This document shows, piece after piece, positions 44,881 to 56,000 of a DNA stretch of 64,000 nt. The position numbers were made by a program, and so were the translations under genes. The stretch covers positions 310,001 to 374,000 of the forward strand of contig NW_004457690.1 of the NCBI RefSeq assembly GCF_000203815.1. Direction: 5' to 3'. Every line of letters starts with the position of its first letter. Within the stretch, counting starts at the first letter, position 1. The notes under the pieces are model-generated. The model saw only the letters and a list, made by a program, of their open reading frames with translations, was not told the origin of the DNA and searched no databases. Source of the DNA: Cavenderia fasciculata (Eukaryota; Evosea; Eumycetozoa; Acytosteliales; Cavenderiaceae).

Positions 44881-46437
44881 TTAAAAGAAAGATTTAATTT
44901 CATTGAATGCACGATCTTTACCACAAAGACCAAAATAGAGAGCAATCAAATAGACGATACAACCAACAAAAACCAAAATGTCAAAAGTAAAAGACTTTAC
45001 ATTACTAAATGACAAGATTGTTTGAATTGGTTGATAACATACCAAACCAGAGGACGTCCCAGATTTACTAGAATCAACTACAACATCTAAAAGATAGGTA
45101 TTTAAGAGTTTTTCGATTGCTGGTTGAATCTGACCTACATCAACAAATGGTAAAGATCTAGTTACTCTTGAAAGTGCATTTGACCAACTATCGATAAATG
45201 CCTCGTTGACAGACAAGACAGAGTCCTCTGCTACCAAGATATCTTTACTAATCTTTTCATTTGCATAGATATGATTGATGATTGCCTTGGCGATGATTTG
45301 AATATTGGTGGCGAGTGAACGAGTGTTGATGGGTTGATCGACGAGCAAGAGTGGTTCAGTCGATTGGTCAAATGGTTGTTTTCGTTGTGACACGGTGACT
45401 GCAGGGATTCTCTTTCTCGAGAATACTTCATGTTCCCAATAAATGACTGGCGACGAAATATTAATCTTTTTCTGAACCAAATTCATTTCCAATCCAAAAT
45501 CACTTGCCGATGTTGTAAAGTCAGAGTATAGTTGTCTAGTTGTATTATCTTTTGGTGGACGTGATACATGTAAATATAGCGGTTCATCATTAGAACGTCC
45601 ACTAATGAGCGAATCTATACAAACAACCAAATCAATAGATTCAGAGACGACAGGTGATTGTTGTGATAACCATTGTTCGGCACCTTGATAATTGGTAGCA
45701 CTACCACTCGTTAACAAAAAGATGATATTATAGGCTGGTTGATTGTCAGCACTTGAATAGAGTTTGGAAAAGATACGAGACAATTCCAAGAGTGCAACCA
45801 CTCCACTAGTACTTTGTTCACGACGATTAATAGTGGTAGAGACAAAGGCAGGAGCGAGTCTAGAAAACGTGTCATAGTGTGCAACGACGACAACCGTTGG
45901 TGGAACGATTGAATCGCCTCGTTCGACTTGTCCAACCAATCTACCTGAAAAGTTGATTACATTCCATTGGGTGATTGGTGTTGGTGATGGTGTCTTGTCG
46001 CTAGTGACCAATCTAAGATCTCCACCAACCAAATCCTCTTTTATATCCTCATCCTCGACAAAGTAGATTGGTACATTGATTGTCAACCTAGACAATGATG
46101 CAATAGTCAATGTCGACGACGACCCAATATTATTGGTTGATGGTACAGTCACTATAATACCAGCAATTGATTGTTCCAATAATGATTGTAATACATTAAA
46201 TGTCAAATGACCAACACCAATAACGACCGTATACGTTGAATAGTCTTCCAAAGCTCTTGATTGTTCATATCTTATAGTTTGTGCACCAAGTATTGATCTT
46301 TGTGGTCCAAATCTAAATGTAGATGAATCAAATTGTAACATTCGATATCCATCAATAGTTGTTGTAGTACTATTGACATTTTGATTTAAACAAATCAATA
46401 ATAATAAAATTAAAAGTATAGTATTAATTATCTTCAT
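44881..46437 (-). CDS. nicalin homologue (NCLN, BOS complex subunit)
   Basis: An intronless ORF of 518 residues. It has an N-terminal signal peptide (MKIINTILLILLLLICLNQ), a lumenal aminopeptidase-like region (PTVVVVAHYDTFSRLAPAF, STSGVVALLELSRIFSKLYS, NIIFLLTSGSATNYQGAEQW, DLVVCIDSLISG, VIYWEHEVFSRKRIPAVTVS), and a C-terminal membrane helix (FTFDILVFVGCIVYLIALYF, about 484-503). This matches nicalin, a catalytically dead relative of M28 peptidases and nicastrin that sits in the ER multipass translocon (BOS complex with TMEM147 and NOMO). The His-Tyr-Asp motif is kept but the other metal ligands are not apparent. Nicalin is preferred over nicastrin because of the length and motif pattern. Confidence 0.9.
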   Translation of the reverse strand: MKIINTILLILLLLICLNQNVNSTTTTIDGYRMLQFDSSTFRFGPQRSILGAQTIRYEQSRALEDYSTYTVVIGVGHLTFNVLQSLLEQSIAGIIVTVPSTNNIGSSSTLTIASLSRLTINVPIYFVEDEDIKEDLVGGDLRLVTSDKTPSPTPITQWNVINFSGRLVGQVERGDSIVPPTVVVVAHYDTFSRLAPAFVSTTINRREQSTSGVVALLELSRIFSKLYSSADNQPAYNIIFLLTSGSATNYQGAEQWLSQQSPVVSESIDLVVCIDSLISGRSNDEPLYLHVSRPPKDNTTRQLYSDFTTSASDFGLEMNLVQKKINISSPVIYWEHEVFSRKRIPAVTVSQRKQPFDQSTEPLLLVDQPINTRSLATNIQIIAKAIINHIYANEKISKDILVAEDSVLSVNEAFIDSWSNALSRVTRSLPFVDVGQIQPAIEKLLNTYLLDVVVDSSKSGTSSGLVCYQPIQTILSFSNVKSFTFDILVFVGCIVYLIALYFGLCGKDRAFNEIKSFF

Positions 46438-46721
46438 CTCTACTAATATTAATCACAAAAGGTCAAAGATGATCTTCATCAATACACAAAGAAATAAAAA
46501 AAAAAGGCAAAAAACAAAGTCTTTTTTTTTTTTTTTTGACGGTTTGTGGTTAAAGTCATATGTTTGAGCAGATTACTTTCCTATTTTGGAATGTCAGTAG
46601 AAAGTAGTAGGTAAAGTGTAGAAGAAACACGAGAGAACCATGGAACAATACGAAAATCTCTTTTATTGTGTCTTTTTAAATTTTAAAGACAAAAGAGAGA
46701 GAGAGAGAGAAATAAATAACA

Positions 46722-47147
46722 ATGATACTACAACTAGGAACAATTATATTTTTTAATTTAATAATAATAACAAGAGCAAATATAAATAATAGTAGTAATA
46801 GTAATAGTAATGATACAATAAATGTACCAGAAGAAGAATCAAAAAGTAATAATTCAGGTAAAATAGCAATCATTGTTGCTGTTTGTATTGCTATTGGTGT
46901 ATTGGTAACTGCAATCATAGTAAGAAGAGCTATAGTTCACATGTCAAAAAGACATTTACAACAACAACAACCAGCAGCAGCAAGTCAAGGTCCAACTAGA
47001 TTATCAACATTTCAATCAACACAAAATAATAACAGACCATCTACTATTTCTCCATCTTCTCCTATTTCTCCGTCACACCCAGATTATATGTATAGAGATA
47101 ATGTTAATTTAGCTAAATTATCAAATATTGATGTTGATAATGTTTAA
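46722..47147 (+). CDS. small single-pass membrane protein, unknown
   Basis: A 141-residue ORF with an N-terminal signal peptide (MILQLGTIIFFNLIIITRA), a short Asn/Ser-rich lumenal stretch, one membrane helix (IAIIVAVCIAIGVLVTAIIV, about 48-67) and a cytosolic tail rich in Gln, Ser and Pro, ending NLAKLSNIDVDNV. It is a type I membrane protein layout with no recognised domain. A smaller membrane protein with a similar plan follows on the same strand. Divergent from nicalin, which starts 284 bp upstream on the other strand. Confidence 0.65.
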   Translation: MILQLGTIIFFNLIIITRANINNSSNSNSNDTINVPEEESKSNNSGKIAIIVAVCIAIGVLVTAIIVRRAIVHMSKRHLQQQQPAAASQGPTRLSTFQSTQNNNRPSTISPSSPISPSHPDYMYRDNVNLAKLSNIDVDNV

Positions 47148-47220
47148 TAATAATAATAAACGTTTGGTAAAAACAACCAAAAGTTGCAAACGTAAATTTT
47201 CTCATGTTTACTTCAAAGAA

Positions 47221-47273
47221 TTGGTAATAACACTGGGAATCAAACACCCAACACCGACGGCGGTGACGACCAA
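47221..47273. other. structured mini-cloverleaf, possible ncRNA or tRNA relic
   Basis: A GC-richer island of 53 nt between the two small membrane-protein genes. It has an outer TTGGT/ACCAA stem and two inner stems (TGGG/CCCA with a 9-nt loop and CACCG/CGGTG with an ACGG loop). The minus strand shows a T-arm-like GTTTGATTCCC. It is too short for a tRNA and lacks an anticodon arm. Confidence 0.35.
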
Positions 47274-47433
47274 GTGTATAAATATTTATTTGATTTTTTA
47301 TAAAAAGGCTACAAACTCGTTATAAATACCCATTCGCAACGATTGATGTTTTGATCGACACATTACATCATCAAACGAATAATAATAATAATAGTAATAA
47401 TAATTTAAAAAAGAGATATCATCATCATCTCCA

Positions 47434-47784
47434 ATGGTAGAAGCATGGTTAATTATAGTAATAATTGGAGGAGCAGTAGCAATTGGATTAATGATATTTG
47501 GTTTAGTACTTAAAGCATGTAGGATTGAAAGATCAAGAACACAAATGACAAGACAATTTCAAATACAAAAAGAAAACCGAGAGAGGCAAGCTAGAGAAAG
47601 TGATGTAGTAGGTCTAGATCAAAATGTAGAAATGGTATCCTTTTCATCGCCAGTAGTAGTATCTCCATATCAACCAACACCAAGTTATCCTCAACCATCT
47701 GCTCCTCCACCACAACCACAACCACAACCATATTATAATGATCAACCTGTAAATTTAAACAAAGATTATGATCAAAATGTATAA
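47434..47784 (+). CDS. small single-pass membrane protein with Pro-rich tail
   Basis: A 116-residue ORF. An N-terminal hydrophobic helix (VEAWLIIVIIGGAVAIGLMI, residues 2-21) is followed by a basic stretch and a cytosolic tail of Pro, Gln and Tyr (YQPTPSYPQPSAPPPQPQPQ), ending in NLNKDYDQNV. It lacks a cleavable signal peptide. The Pro/Tyr-rich tail could bind WW or SH3 domains. No family recognised; similar overall plan and the same direction as the preceding gene. Confidence 0.6.
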   Translation: MVEAWLIIVIIGGAVAIGLMIFGLVLKACRIERSRTQMTRQFQIQKENRERQARESDVVGLDQNVEMVSFSSPVVVSPYQPTPSYPQPSAPPPQPQPQPYYNDQPVNLNKDYDQNV

Positions 47785-47905
47785 ATAATAAATAATAAAT
47801 AAAATTGTAATATTATAACGAAGGAGAGATTGGATTTATTATTATTATTTTGTTTGTTTGTTATTATTAAAATGTAGTTAATTTTACAATAAAAAGTTGT
47901 TTTGT

Positions 47906-49342
47906 CTATTTCATTTGTGGATTGGCAATAGCATTGAAAAATTTACTTGGTCTGTACATTCTAGAAAGTCTAATCAACTTTTCTTGAATTGGTGTTGGTT
48001 TAACTCTCAAGTCCTTGAGACCAAGAGCATCTTGTCCAACCAAAAGATCTTGATTATGATATTCAATTTCGTCTGGTAAAAATAATGGATCACGTGCATA
48101 TTGTAATACTTCAGCAGCCATCCTAAAAAAAAAGGGTCGAAAAAAAAGTTAAATTCATATTAATATTAATATTAATATTTCTTTTTTCTTTTTTCTTTTT
48201 TTTTCTATTTACTTCATAAATTCAACAGAAACTGGAATATTTCTCTTTTCAGTTGCGGCAGTAGCTTCAATAACCATATCTAAAAATTGACCCCAAGTAA
48301 AGATTTCATCACCACCCAATTCATAAACCTTTCCATGTGTAGTTTGGAGTTCAAGAATACTCATAATTGCTTTAGCAAAATCGACACACTAAATAAATAG
48401 ATAGATAGATAGAAATTAGTTACTACTCTTTCTATTTCTTTTTTCTTTTTTCTATCTCCTTACGTGAAGAGGTTGGAATTTTAAATCTTCATTATAACGT
48501 GGTACAAATGGAGCCCATTGAATTGCCTTTGACCATTTGTTGATGAGACGATCTTCATCACCAAACATTAGAGATGGACGAACAATGGTAGCGCTTGGGA
48601 TGAGATCACGAACAATCTTTTCACCAACAGCCTTTGTACGTGCGTATTCAGACTTGTGATCTTCAGAGACACCCAAAGCAGACACGTGTACAAATCGCTC
48701 AATGTTGCCCATCTTGTTAGAGAGACGAGCGATTCTTTCGGCAGCGTCGATATTGATATCTGGCAATGTATAGTTTCTGGTTGGCCAGAAACGACCAGCC
48801 AAATTAATGACAATGTTGCTGTGAGAGATTGCACGCTCAATCGATTCTTCATTACGAATGTCATAACGAACTGGGATGACTTGACCCAATTCACCAAGAA
48901 CCTTGAGATCACGGAAACTATAGTCTTCACCTCTATAAGGTACAACCACTTGAATACCAGACTTGGTCATCATCTGTACCAAATATCTACCTGTAAATCC
49001 TGTTACACCAAAAATTGTTGCTACCAATCCTGATGAATGAGTTCTTGATGAATGAATGATTGATCCAATATTTCTCTATAAAGTAGAAAAGTATAAAAGT
49101 TAGATAGAGTGAACTAAACTTTAATCAATCAATCTATATTGATCATACAGTTTGGGTCATTGCTGGTTTTGATGCCAAAAGGCATGTTGCTAAACCTATA
49201 TGTATATATATGAATATATATGTATTAAGAGTTTTAAAATTGATTAGTTTAACTTAATTCTATTCTCTTTTATCTTTTTCTCTCTATCTCTATCTATCTA
49301 TCTATCTATCACTCTATTACCTTTTACGCTACTCTTTATCAT
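47906..49342 (-). CDS. ndufa9: mitochondrial complex I subunit NDUFA9 (39 kDa)
   Basis: Five exons on the minus strand: 49342-49321, 49189-49149, 49075-48464, 48388-48213 and 48122-47906, phases consistent, 355 residues. The first two very short exons encode a presequence (MIKSSVKATCLLASKPAMTQ), so the start was placed by frame continuity. The NAD(P)-binding short-chain dehydrogenase-like domain has GVTGFTGRYLV (44-54), VVPYRGEDYSFRDLKVLGEL and VINLAGRFWPTRNY, and VHVSALGVSEDHKSEYARTK. Length and pattern fit the NDUFA9 accessory subunit, which binds NADPH and stabilises the complex I junction in the mitochondrial inner membrane. Confidence 0.94.
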
Positions 49343-49511
49343 CTTTTATGAAAATGAATCTAATGCTTCAAGATATCTTTCTAAAACACTATCAAACAAC
49401 ATTCTGAGGAGAATTCTTGCAATGATCATCGCACAAAAAAAAATAAAAAAAAATAATATTTTTTTTCATCATACAGCTCTTTCGTCTTTTTTCCATTTCC
49501 TTCCTTCCTTT

Positions 49512-50282
49512 TTATTTAGATAAATAGACAAAACTCTTTCGTATATTTTTAATAAAAGTTGATAATTGATTATTTACATTTAAATGTTCCAATTGTGTAT
49601 CCAAATCGTTGATCATTGGACTACATTCCAATACCTTGTATTCATCATTTTCATCAAACGTGAGTGTAATTTGGAATTTTCTAGTATGATCCATCTTGTC
49701 AATGTTTGTAAATATAAATTTAATGCCATCTTTTGCAATCTCTATATCCAATGATAGATATTTTCTAAAATAGGTCGTATGACTTGACAGATTATCCAAT
49801 TGTACTTGATTGGTTGATTGTAATTGATTGGATCTATTCTCTAGTACCAATTTATCATTGGTCTCTGTATCCAACATTTGTCTCAATTGATTTGAATTGG
49901 GTGGAAGATGCATCTCTTTTTGTTTTAATATTTCAATTTCATCAATATATGATTGTATTTGTGTTTGTTGTTTTTCAATTACTAAAAAAGAGTAGAAAAA
50001 GAAAAGATTAGTTTAATGTCTCTTTTCTTTTATTCTCTTTCTTTTTTCATTTTCTTTTTCTTTACTTTGTTTTGAATGTTGATCATTTTGTTTCAAGAAT
50101 TGTTCATCTCTATTTAAATGAGTGATATTCTCTTCTAATCTTCTCATGTTTGTAATATGAGATATATGATTACGTCTAAGAACATCAAAGTGTTCACTCT
50201 TCCATTTATCTACCAATTCTTCTATTCTTTTCATATCATCACAAACTTTTTCAAAATCTATATTATTATTATTATTCATCAT
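49512..50282 (-). CDS. spc25: SPC25, Ndc80 complex kinetochore subunit
   Basis: Exons (minus) 50282-50066 and 49981-49512 (donor GTAAAG, acceptor TTTTAG) give 228 residues, close to the usual ~220. The N-terminal two thirds is a coiled coil (NIDFEKVCDDMKRIEELVDK, EHFDVLRRNHISHITNMRRL, IQSYIDEIEILKQKEM). The C-terminal globular domain (TTYFRKYLSLDIEIAKDGIK, FIFTNIDKMDHTRKFQITLT, YKVLECSPMINDLDTQLEHL) matches the Spc25 fold, which with Spc24 anchors Ndc80 to the inner kinetochore. Spc25 evolves fast, so the globular-domain match is the main support. Confidence 0.88.
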
Positions 50283-50499
50283 ATTTGTACAGTTCTAAAC
50301 AAATAAAATGATAAATTAATCTGTATTTTGAACTTGTGCACAAATTTTGGAGGGAAATTTTGAAAAAAGAATCCAAAAAAAAAAGTGATACCTTTTGGTT
50401 TTCTGGTTTGGGTAGTTTTTAAAAAATTATATTATTATTGGGTAATTATATTTATTTGATTTAAATAAAAAGAAATTACAAAAATATAAATAATAGATT

Positions 50500-53090
50500 T
50501 TATATTGGTGGATGGTTCATTTGATTCATTTCTTGAGATACAATATTGTTTTGTGGTTGTTGTAAAGATTGTTGTTGTTGTTGATGTTGTTGTTGTAATT
50601 GATGAATAGATTGACCAGAAATCAAAGGACTACAGAGAGCTAAATTGTCATTTAGACGTTTAGTCAATTCTGTACTACTAAACAATGGAGTATTTGGTGT
50701 ACATCCTCCTGTTGGATTGAAATTGGCAATATTGTTGTTGAAATTGTTATTGTCTCCTGGTTGTTCTGGTAAAAGGTCCAAACAAGCAGATGGAACATTA
50801 TTGTTTAAAGAATGTTGTGGAATACTGGAATTGTATGGTGCTAGTAGGTTGGATGATTTGTTGAGTGATGGTGAATTGGTAAGTATTTGTTGTTGTAATT
50901 GTTGTAATGGGATTGAAATATTCTGATGAGATGATGCAAGATAATCATGTGTTGATAATTGTTGTTGTGACGTTGTTTGTTGTTGTTGTTGTTGTTGAAG
51001 TGATAGTGGTTCTGTACAAAGGGGTGTTGATGAATCGGATGTTTGTTGTTGATTAATTATTACGGTTGCTGTTGATGCTATTGTTGCTTGTTGTGGTTGT
51101 TGTTGTTGTTGTTGTTGTTGTTGGTTAATAAAGTTATTATTATTATTATAAAGTGATGGATTTAAATAAACAGGGTTACCATTATTATTATTATTATTAA
51201 TTTGACCATTATTTGATTGAGTATTGACAAAGTTATTATTATTATTATTAAATTGTATATTATTATTAGTACTTATTTGATTTTGATTATTATTTAGAGG
51301 AGTAAAAGTTGAAATGTCCAAATTTGAAGCTTCAATAAAGGATTTTAATTTTGGATCAGTAATACAAAGAGCTTCGAGTGGTTTTGAGAGGGCATTTTTG
51401 ATAAAGCAAAGTGTGTGCTTTTTACATTGGAGGGCCTCCCCTCCAGTAAAGTCTGATGTTGATTTGTAGGTCATGTTGGAAGACGATGCTTGTTGGTTTG
51501 GACCAAACTTGGCTTCATAGAATTGAGGTGGTTTCTTTAGCAGAAAGCTCACGTCTATACGATCGTCTGCATAGGGTGCAAACTCCATGCCACAGAGGTC
51601 GTCGAAAAAAATTTCCATCTTGGTCAGCGATTCACCGTGGTTGTAAATCTCCCACATGAATTTGTGTTCGGTATACGAAAATCTAGCAACCAAATCTCCA
51701 CAAAACTGCGATTGTTTCTGCCACCCACCAATCTTTAGCGAAATGGATGGTAAGTCTGAGAATCTATAGACTTGTTGTGATGCCGATGGTGGTGAACTAT
51801 TACTATTACTAGAGTTGGAGTTGACGAGGACAGGAGTAGTCATGAATGGTTCTAGAGATGATTGGAGATCCGATGATGACGATGATGGGGAAAAAGAACT
51901 GGTTGATGAACCAGGCGCTAGAGGTTGTAGGTTGGGGTTACTATTGATTGGGATGGAAGGTGCACTCAGACTGGTATTAGGGAGGATGACACGTTGCTTT
52001 GGAAAAGTAGGTAATTGTGGATAAGAGTGTGGAAGGAATGGGTTTTGATTATTTCCACCTGCCTGAGCATTGTATACAAGTTCTTTTTGAATGTCAGTTG
52101 GACAAAGATATGGTGATGCATTGTAGGGACTAATCATTCTCGGTTGATGATAGAATTGACCGTGCAAAGTTGGTGAGAATCCAACCTGTGGAATCTTGAC
52201 ACCTGGGTGTTTTAATTTAAAGTGCATCTTGAGAGCACCCTCTGTACCATAGGATTTACTACAACTTGGTGCAAAACACTTGTAGGATCTATCAATCTCC
52301 GATGCCGTTCTTCTATGTCTCTTTTTTAGATTGTGGTCCATTACAGTAGATGTTGATTTTCTTCTTCTGCTTCCATCAAATTTGTCGTCACTACTAGTAT
52401 TGTCTGTATCTGGCGATGGAACTGAACTATTAATCGTTGGTGATTGAACAGGTGATGAACTTGATGATAATGATGTCTCTATACTATTTCCTGAACTTCT
52501 TGATAAATTTGGTTTAGATTCGAATACTTTAATTACTAATTCATATCTTTTTTGACAATCCTAAAAAAAATAAAAAAGAAAATAGAAATTAGTAAAGAAT
52601 ATTTATATTTATATATATTTGTTTTACTTTACCTCTGGATTTTTATTCATTCTTTTTGAAATTTCATTCCAATTAAATCCAACAGTTCCTGCCAATTCAA
52701 TCAATGTCATTGTTTCTTTTTCATCCCATTGTGGATCAATTAAATCATGTTCATTACATGATTCATGTAAATAATTATCCTAAACAAAATAGTAAATATT
52801 AATATTATTTCTTTTTCTTTTTTTCTTTTTTCTTTTTAATTTTTGTTTTTCCTTACATCAGTATGTTCTAAGATATTTTCCAAATATAAAGCAGAATGTT
52901 GTAAAAGAGAATCATTGTCAAAAGGAACTGCTTGATGTAGACTACTAGAGGAGATGTCACCATATGGGTCTTGAGAGTCGTTTCCATTTAAGTTTCCAGC
53001 ATATGAAAAAGGTGACTCATTTTGTGAAGGAAATGAGTTCATATTTGATACAAAATTACCAAGGCTTTGATTCGATACTATATTCAACAT
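50500..53090 (-). CDS. Myb/SANT and C2H2 zinc-finger transcription factor
   Basis: Exons (minus) 53090-52857, 52779-52633 and 52560-50500 give 813 residues. Exons 2 and 3 together encode a Myb-type repeat (about 92-135: QWDEKETMTLIELAGTVGFN, WNEISKRMNKNPEDCQKRYE). One C2H2 finger follows (CFAPSCSKSYGTEGALKMHF with Cys222, Cys227, His240 and His245). The remainder has a conserved-looking segment (about 395-520: FSDLPSISLKIGGWQKQSQF, FMWEIYNHGESLTKMEIFFD, CKKHTLCFIKNALSKPLEAL) and long Asn/Gln/Ser tails. Myb plus a single finger in one chain is unusual. It is probably a nuclear regulator; targets unknown. It has about 5.9 kb of non-coding DNA upstream, the largest in the window, which fits a developmental regulator. 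Confidence 0.85.
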
Positions 53091-56000
53091 TCGATAAAAA
53101 AAAAAAAAAAGTATAGAAACTAGAAAAGAAAAGAAAAGAAATAGTAATATTTGGTGGTTGAATAAGTATTCGAGTTTTTTGCCTTTGTGATGAAATTAAA
53201 TTCAAATGTTGGACATATAGGTGGGACACTTACCAGAGGTATAGATATTTATAGTAGAGTAGTAGTAGTAGCGGTGGCGGGTAGTAGTAGCAATTATTGC
53301 CGTTGTGTGTGTGTGGGTACGTGCGTGTGGTCTAGTTTTTTTGCTAACCGAGTCGATGTTCCAAAAGAATGTTGTTGTTGTTCTTGTGGTGGGAGAGAAA
53401 AAGAGAGTGGTGGAAACTACCGGAAGGATTAGAATCTATATATACAATAGACTGACCTGCACAACAGAGAGAGAAATATGAAAAAAGACGGTCGTCGTAA
53501 GTGGTCGGAAAAGAATTCTCACACGAATTGAGATTTAGAGACTGAAAAATGAAGATCTAGTGTGTGGGGGTGTTGAAAAATCTATAGAACGCTGCTACTC
53601 TGGTTGGCGATAATATAGGTTGTTTTGTTATTATTCTTGTTGTTGTTGTAGCTGTTGTAGTAGTAGTAGAGTTGGTTGAATGGCTAATTCTTTCTTCTTT
53701 GGATTATCTTCCTGCTTCAGGATAATAACCTATAATTTTTGAAAATATCAAAATTGTGAATGTTAGGAGAATTGTAATAATATTCTGGTCTGGAAATTGT
53801 GTTGTTCAAGGAAAGGAAGGAGGAAAGGGAAAAAAATAACAATCCCAATATCGAGATTGTTTGAAAAAAAAAAATATTTTATATATATCTACAAAAAAAA
53901 AAAGAGAGACACATGGAACAACAATTTAGAAAATGCCATATAAAGACGTATATTGAATTGTCGTCTTGTAGTCGTCGTAGTCGTAAATGATAGTTACATA
54001 AATAATAATTCAAAAGGCTACTATAACTACTATAGTAGTTTTATAATATATATTTTGGAAAAGATTGCATGTACCGATGGATAGATGGATGGATGGGGTG
54101 GGAAAAGGAGGAGACAAAAAAAAAAAACTATAGAAACTCTATAGATTCTGTTTGTGTTTTTAATTTTTTATGACTGCTCCTACAATAGGAAACCAAAAAA
54201 AAAAATGAACACCAATTGTGTTTGTCAATAATAACGATAATAGAAATCATGGACAACTGCAACAACTAGCTACTACAAATAATTTTCGTATTTCCATCTA
54301 TCCTCTTTCCTCTTTCCTCCTTTTAATGTGAAGTTGTGATAAACAATGGTAGGGTGCAGTAGTAGTAGTGAGGAGAGAGGGAAGGATGTATGTATAAATT
54401 TATATTGGTGGGTAGTGGAAATATTGGTGGTAATGCAATATAATATAGTGTATTGAGGGAAAAGCATTATGGCATATGATTCAAATCATATCAACCAACC
54501 AACAACCACCGCCTATTGTTTTTCGTTTCCATATCTATGATTGGACTACAAAATTTAGATGGATGTTGTTTGTTGTTTGGGAATCTACCTATGGGTAAGA
54601 GATTGAGGAAGATTTTCTACTTAAACTTTCTTATCTCCTCCTCTTCTTCTTCCTTTTTCCTTTTTCCACCATATATGTGTGTGTGTGTGTGGGAGGGTGA
54701 TTTATATATAGTTCTTTTTTTAGTATTGACATGCTAGCATGATTATCCCCTTTTGAGTGAATGGAGGAGATGTGTGAACGATCGTACGTATGTACGTAGT
54801 ACACTAAGGTAGGTGTAAACAATACATATATAGTGATTTCATATACGATGATTTCCAACAATAACAACAAAATCAAAAAGAGTGGTGTGGTGAACAAACA
54901 GACAGACAGGACAGGACTGACTGACTGACCCCTAAAAACGGTCAATCAAATCGTATGGACGTGTGGATTGGATGGGAAAAAAATAAATAAAAAAAAATCA
55001 AATCCAACCCGCTCTCCTCGTAGTTGTCGTAGCGTAGCGAATCAAAAGTGTGGTGAAATGAATAACACATCATTTTAGATAGATATCCTGTTTCCTGTTT
55101 TTTTTTTTTTACATTTAGATATGATGACAGGTTTGATGATGATGATGATGATGATAAAGATGATGAAGAAGGATAATAATAAGGGTTTTGGAAACCTGGA
55201 ATTAATTAAATTGTGTTTTGGAAGAGGACATGTATACCATTCCAAGCAAGAAAGAATGTCATACTTTGAATGTGTGCGAGTGTGTGAGGGAGAATGTATT
55301 TAGCATTTATTACTAAATTGTTGTTGTTGTTGTTGTTGTGCATCGAAATCAAGTGAATAATATATGGATGGGCAGACGCATACAATAAATAAACAATGAT
55401 GATCAACAGGTGAGGAGGAGAAAGTGGATGATGTAGGTACCAAAAAAGGAAACGAGGGTTGATGTATATGGCAATTAATTAATTAATTGGTATGTGATTG
55501 ATTGGTTGGTTGGTCGGATTGAATCAATGGTCAATCGGCGGTTGACGGATAAAGGTTTATCGATTTATGGATCATGGGGATGTTATTTGTGTGTGTTACG
55601 TGTTTAATTGATTGATTGATTGATTGAATCGTGATTGTTTAATTGATTGATTGATTGATTGATTGTATATATATAACAATAAGATGATGGGATGAGGGAG
55701 ATATATTATAATATATGACTTACCATAATAAAAATGTTTAAATAAATAAAATTATAAAGATAAAGCTAGCTTATAAAAAAAAATAGAGGAGTAAGTATGT
55801 AAAGATATAAGAGCTCTTTGGTCAATATAAAATGGTTGTTGTTGTTGTTGTTTGGGAGAGGTGATAAAAAAAAAAATAGATTATTAAAACTTTTAATATA
55901 GTGGGGGGTGAAAGCTATAGTATTTTAAATTATTAAGATAAAAAAAAAGATAAAAAACAATTTTTTAAATATAAATAAAAAGTTCTACAGTAGAACAACA

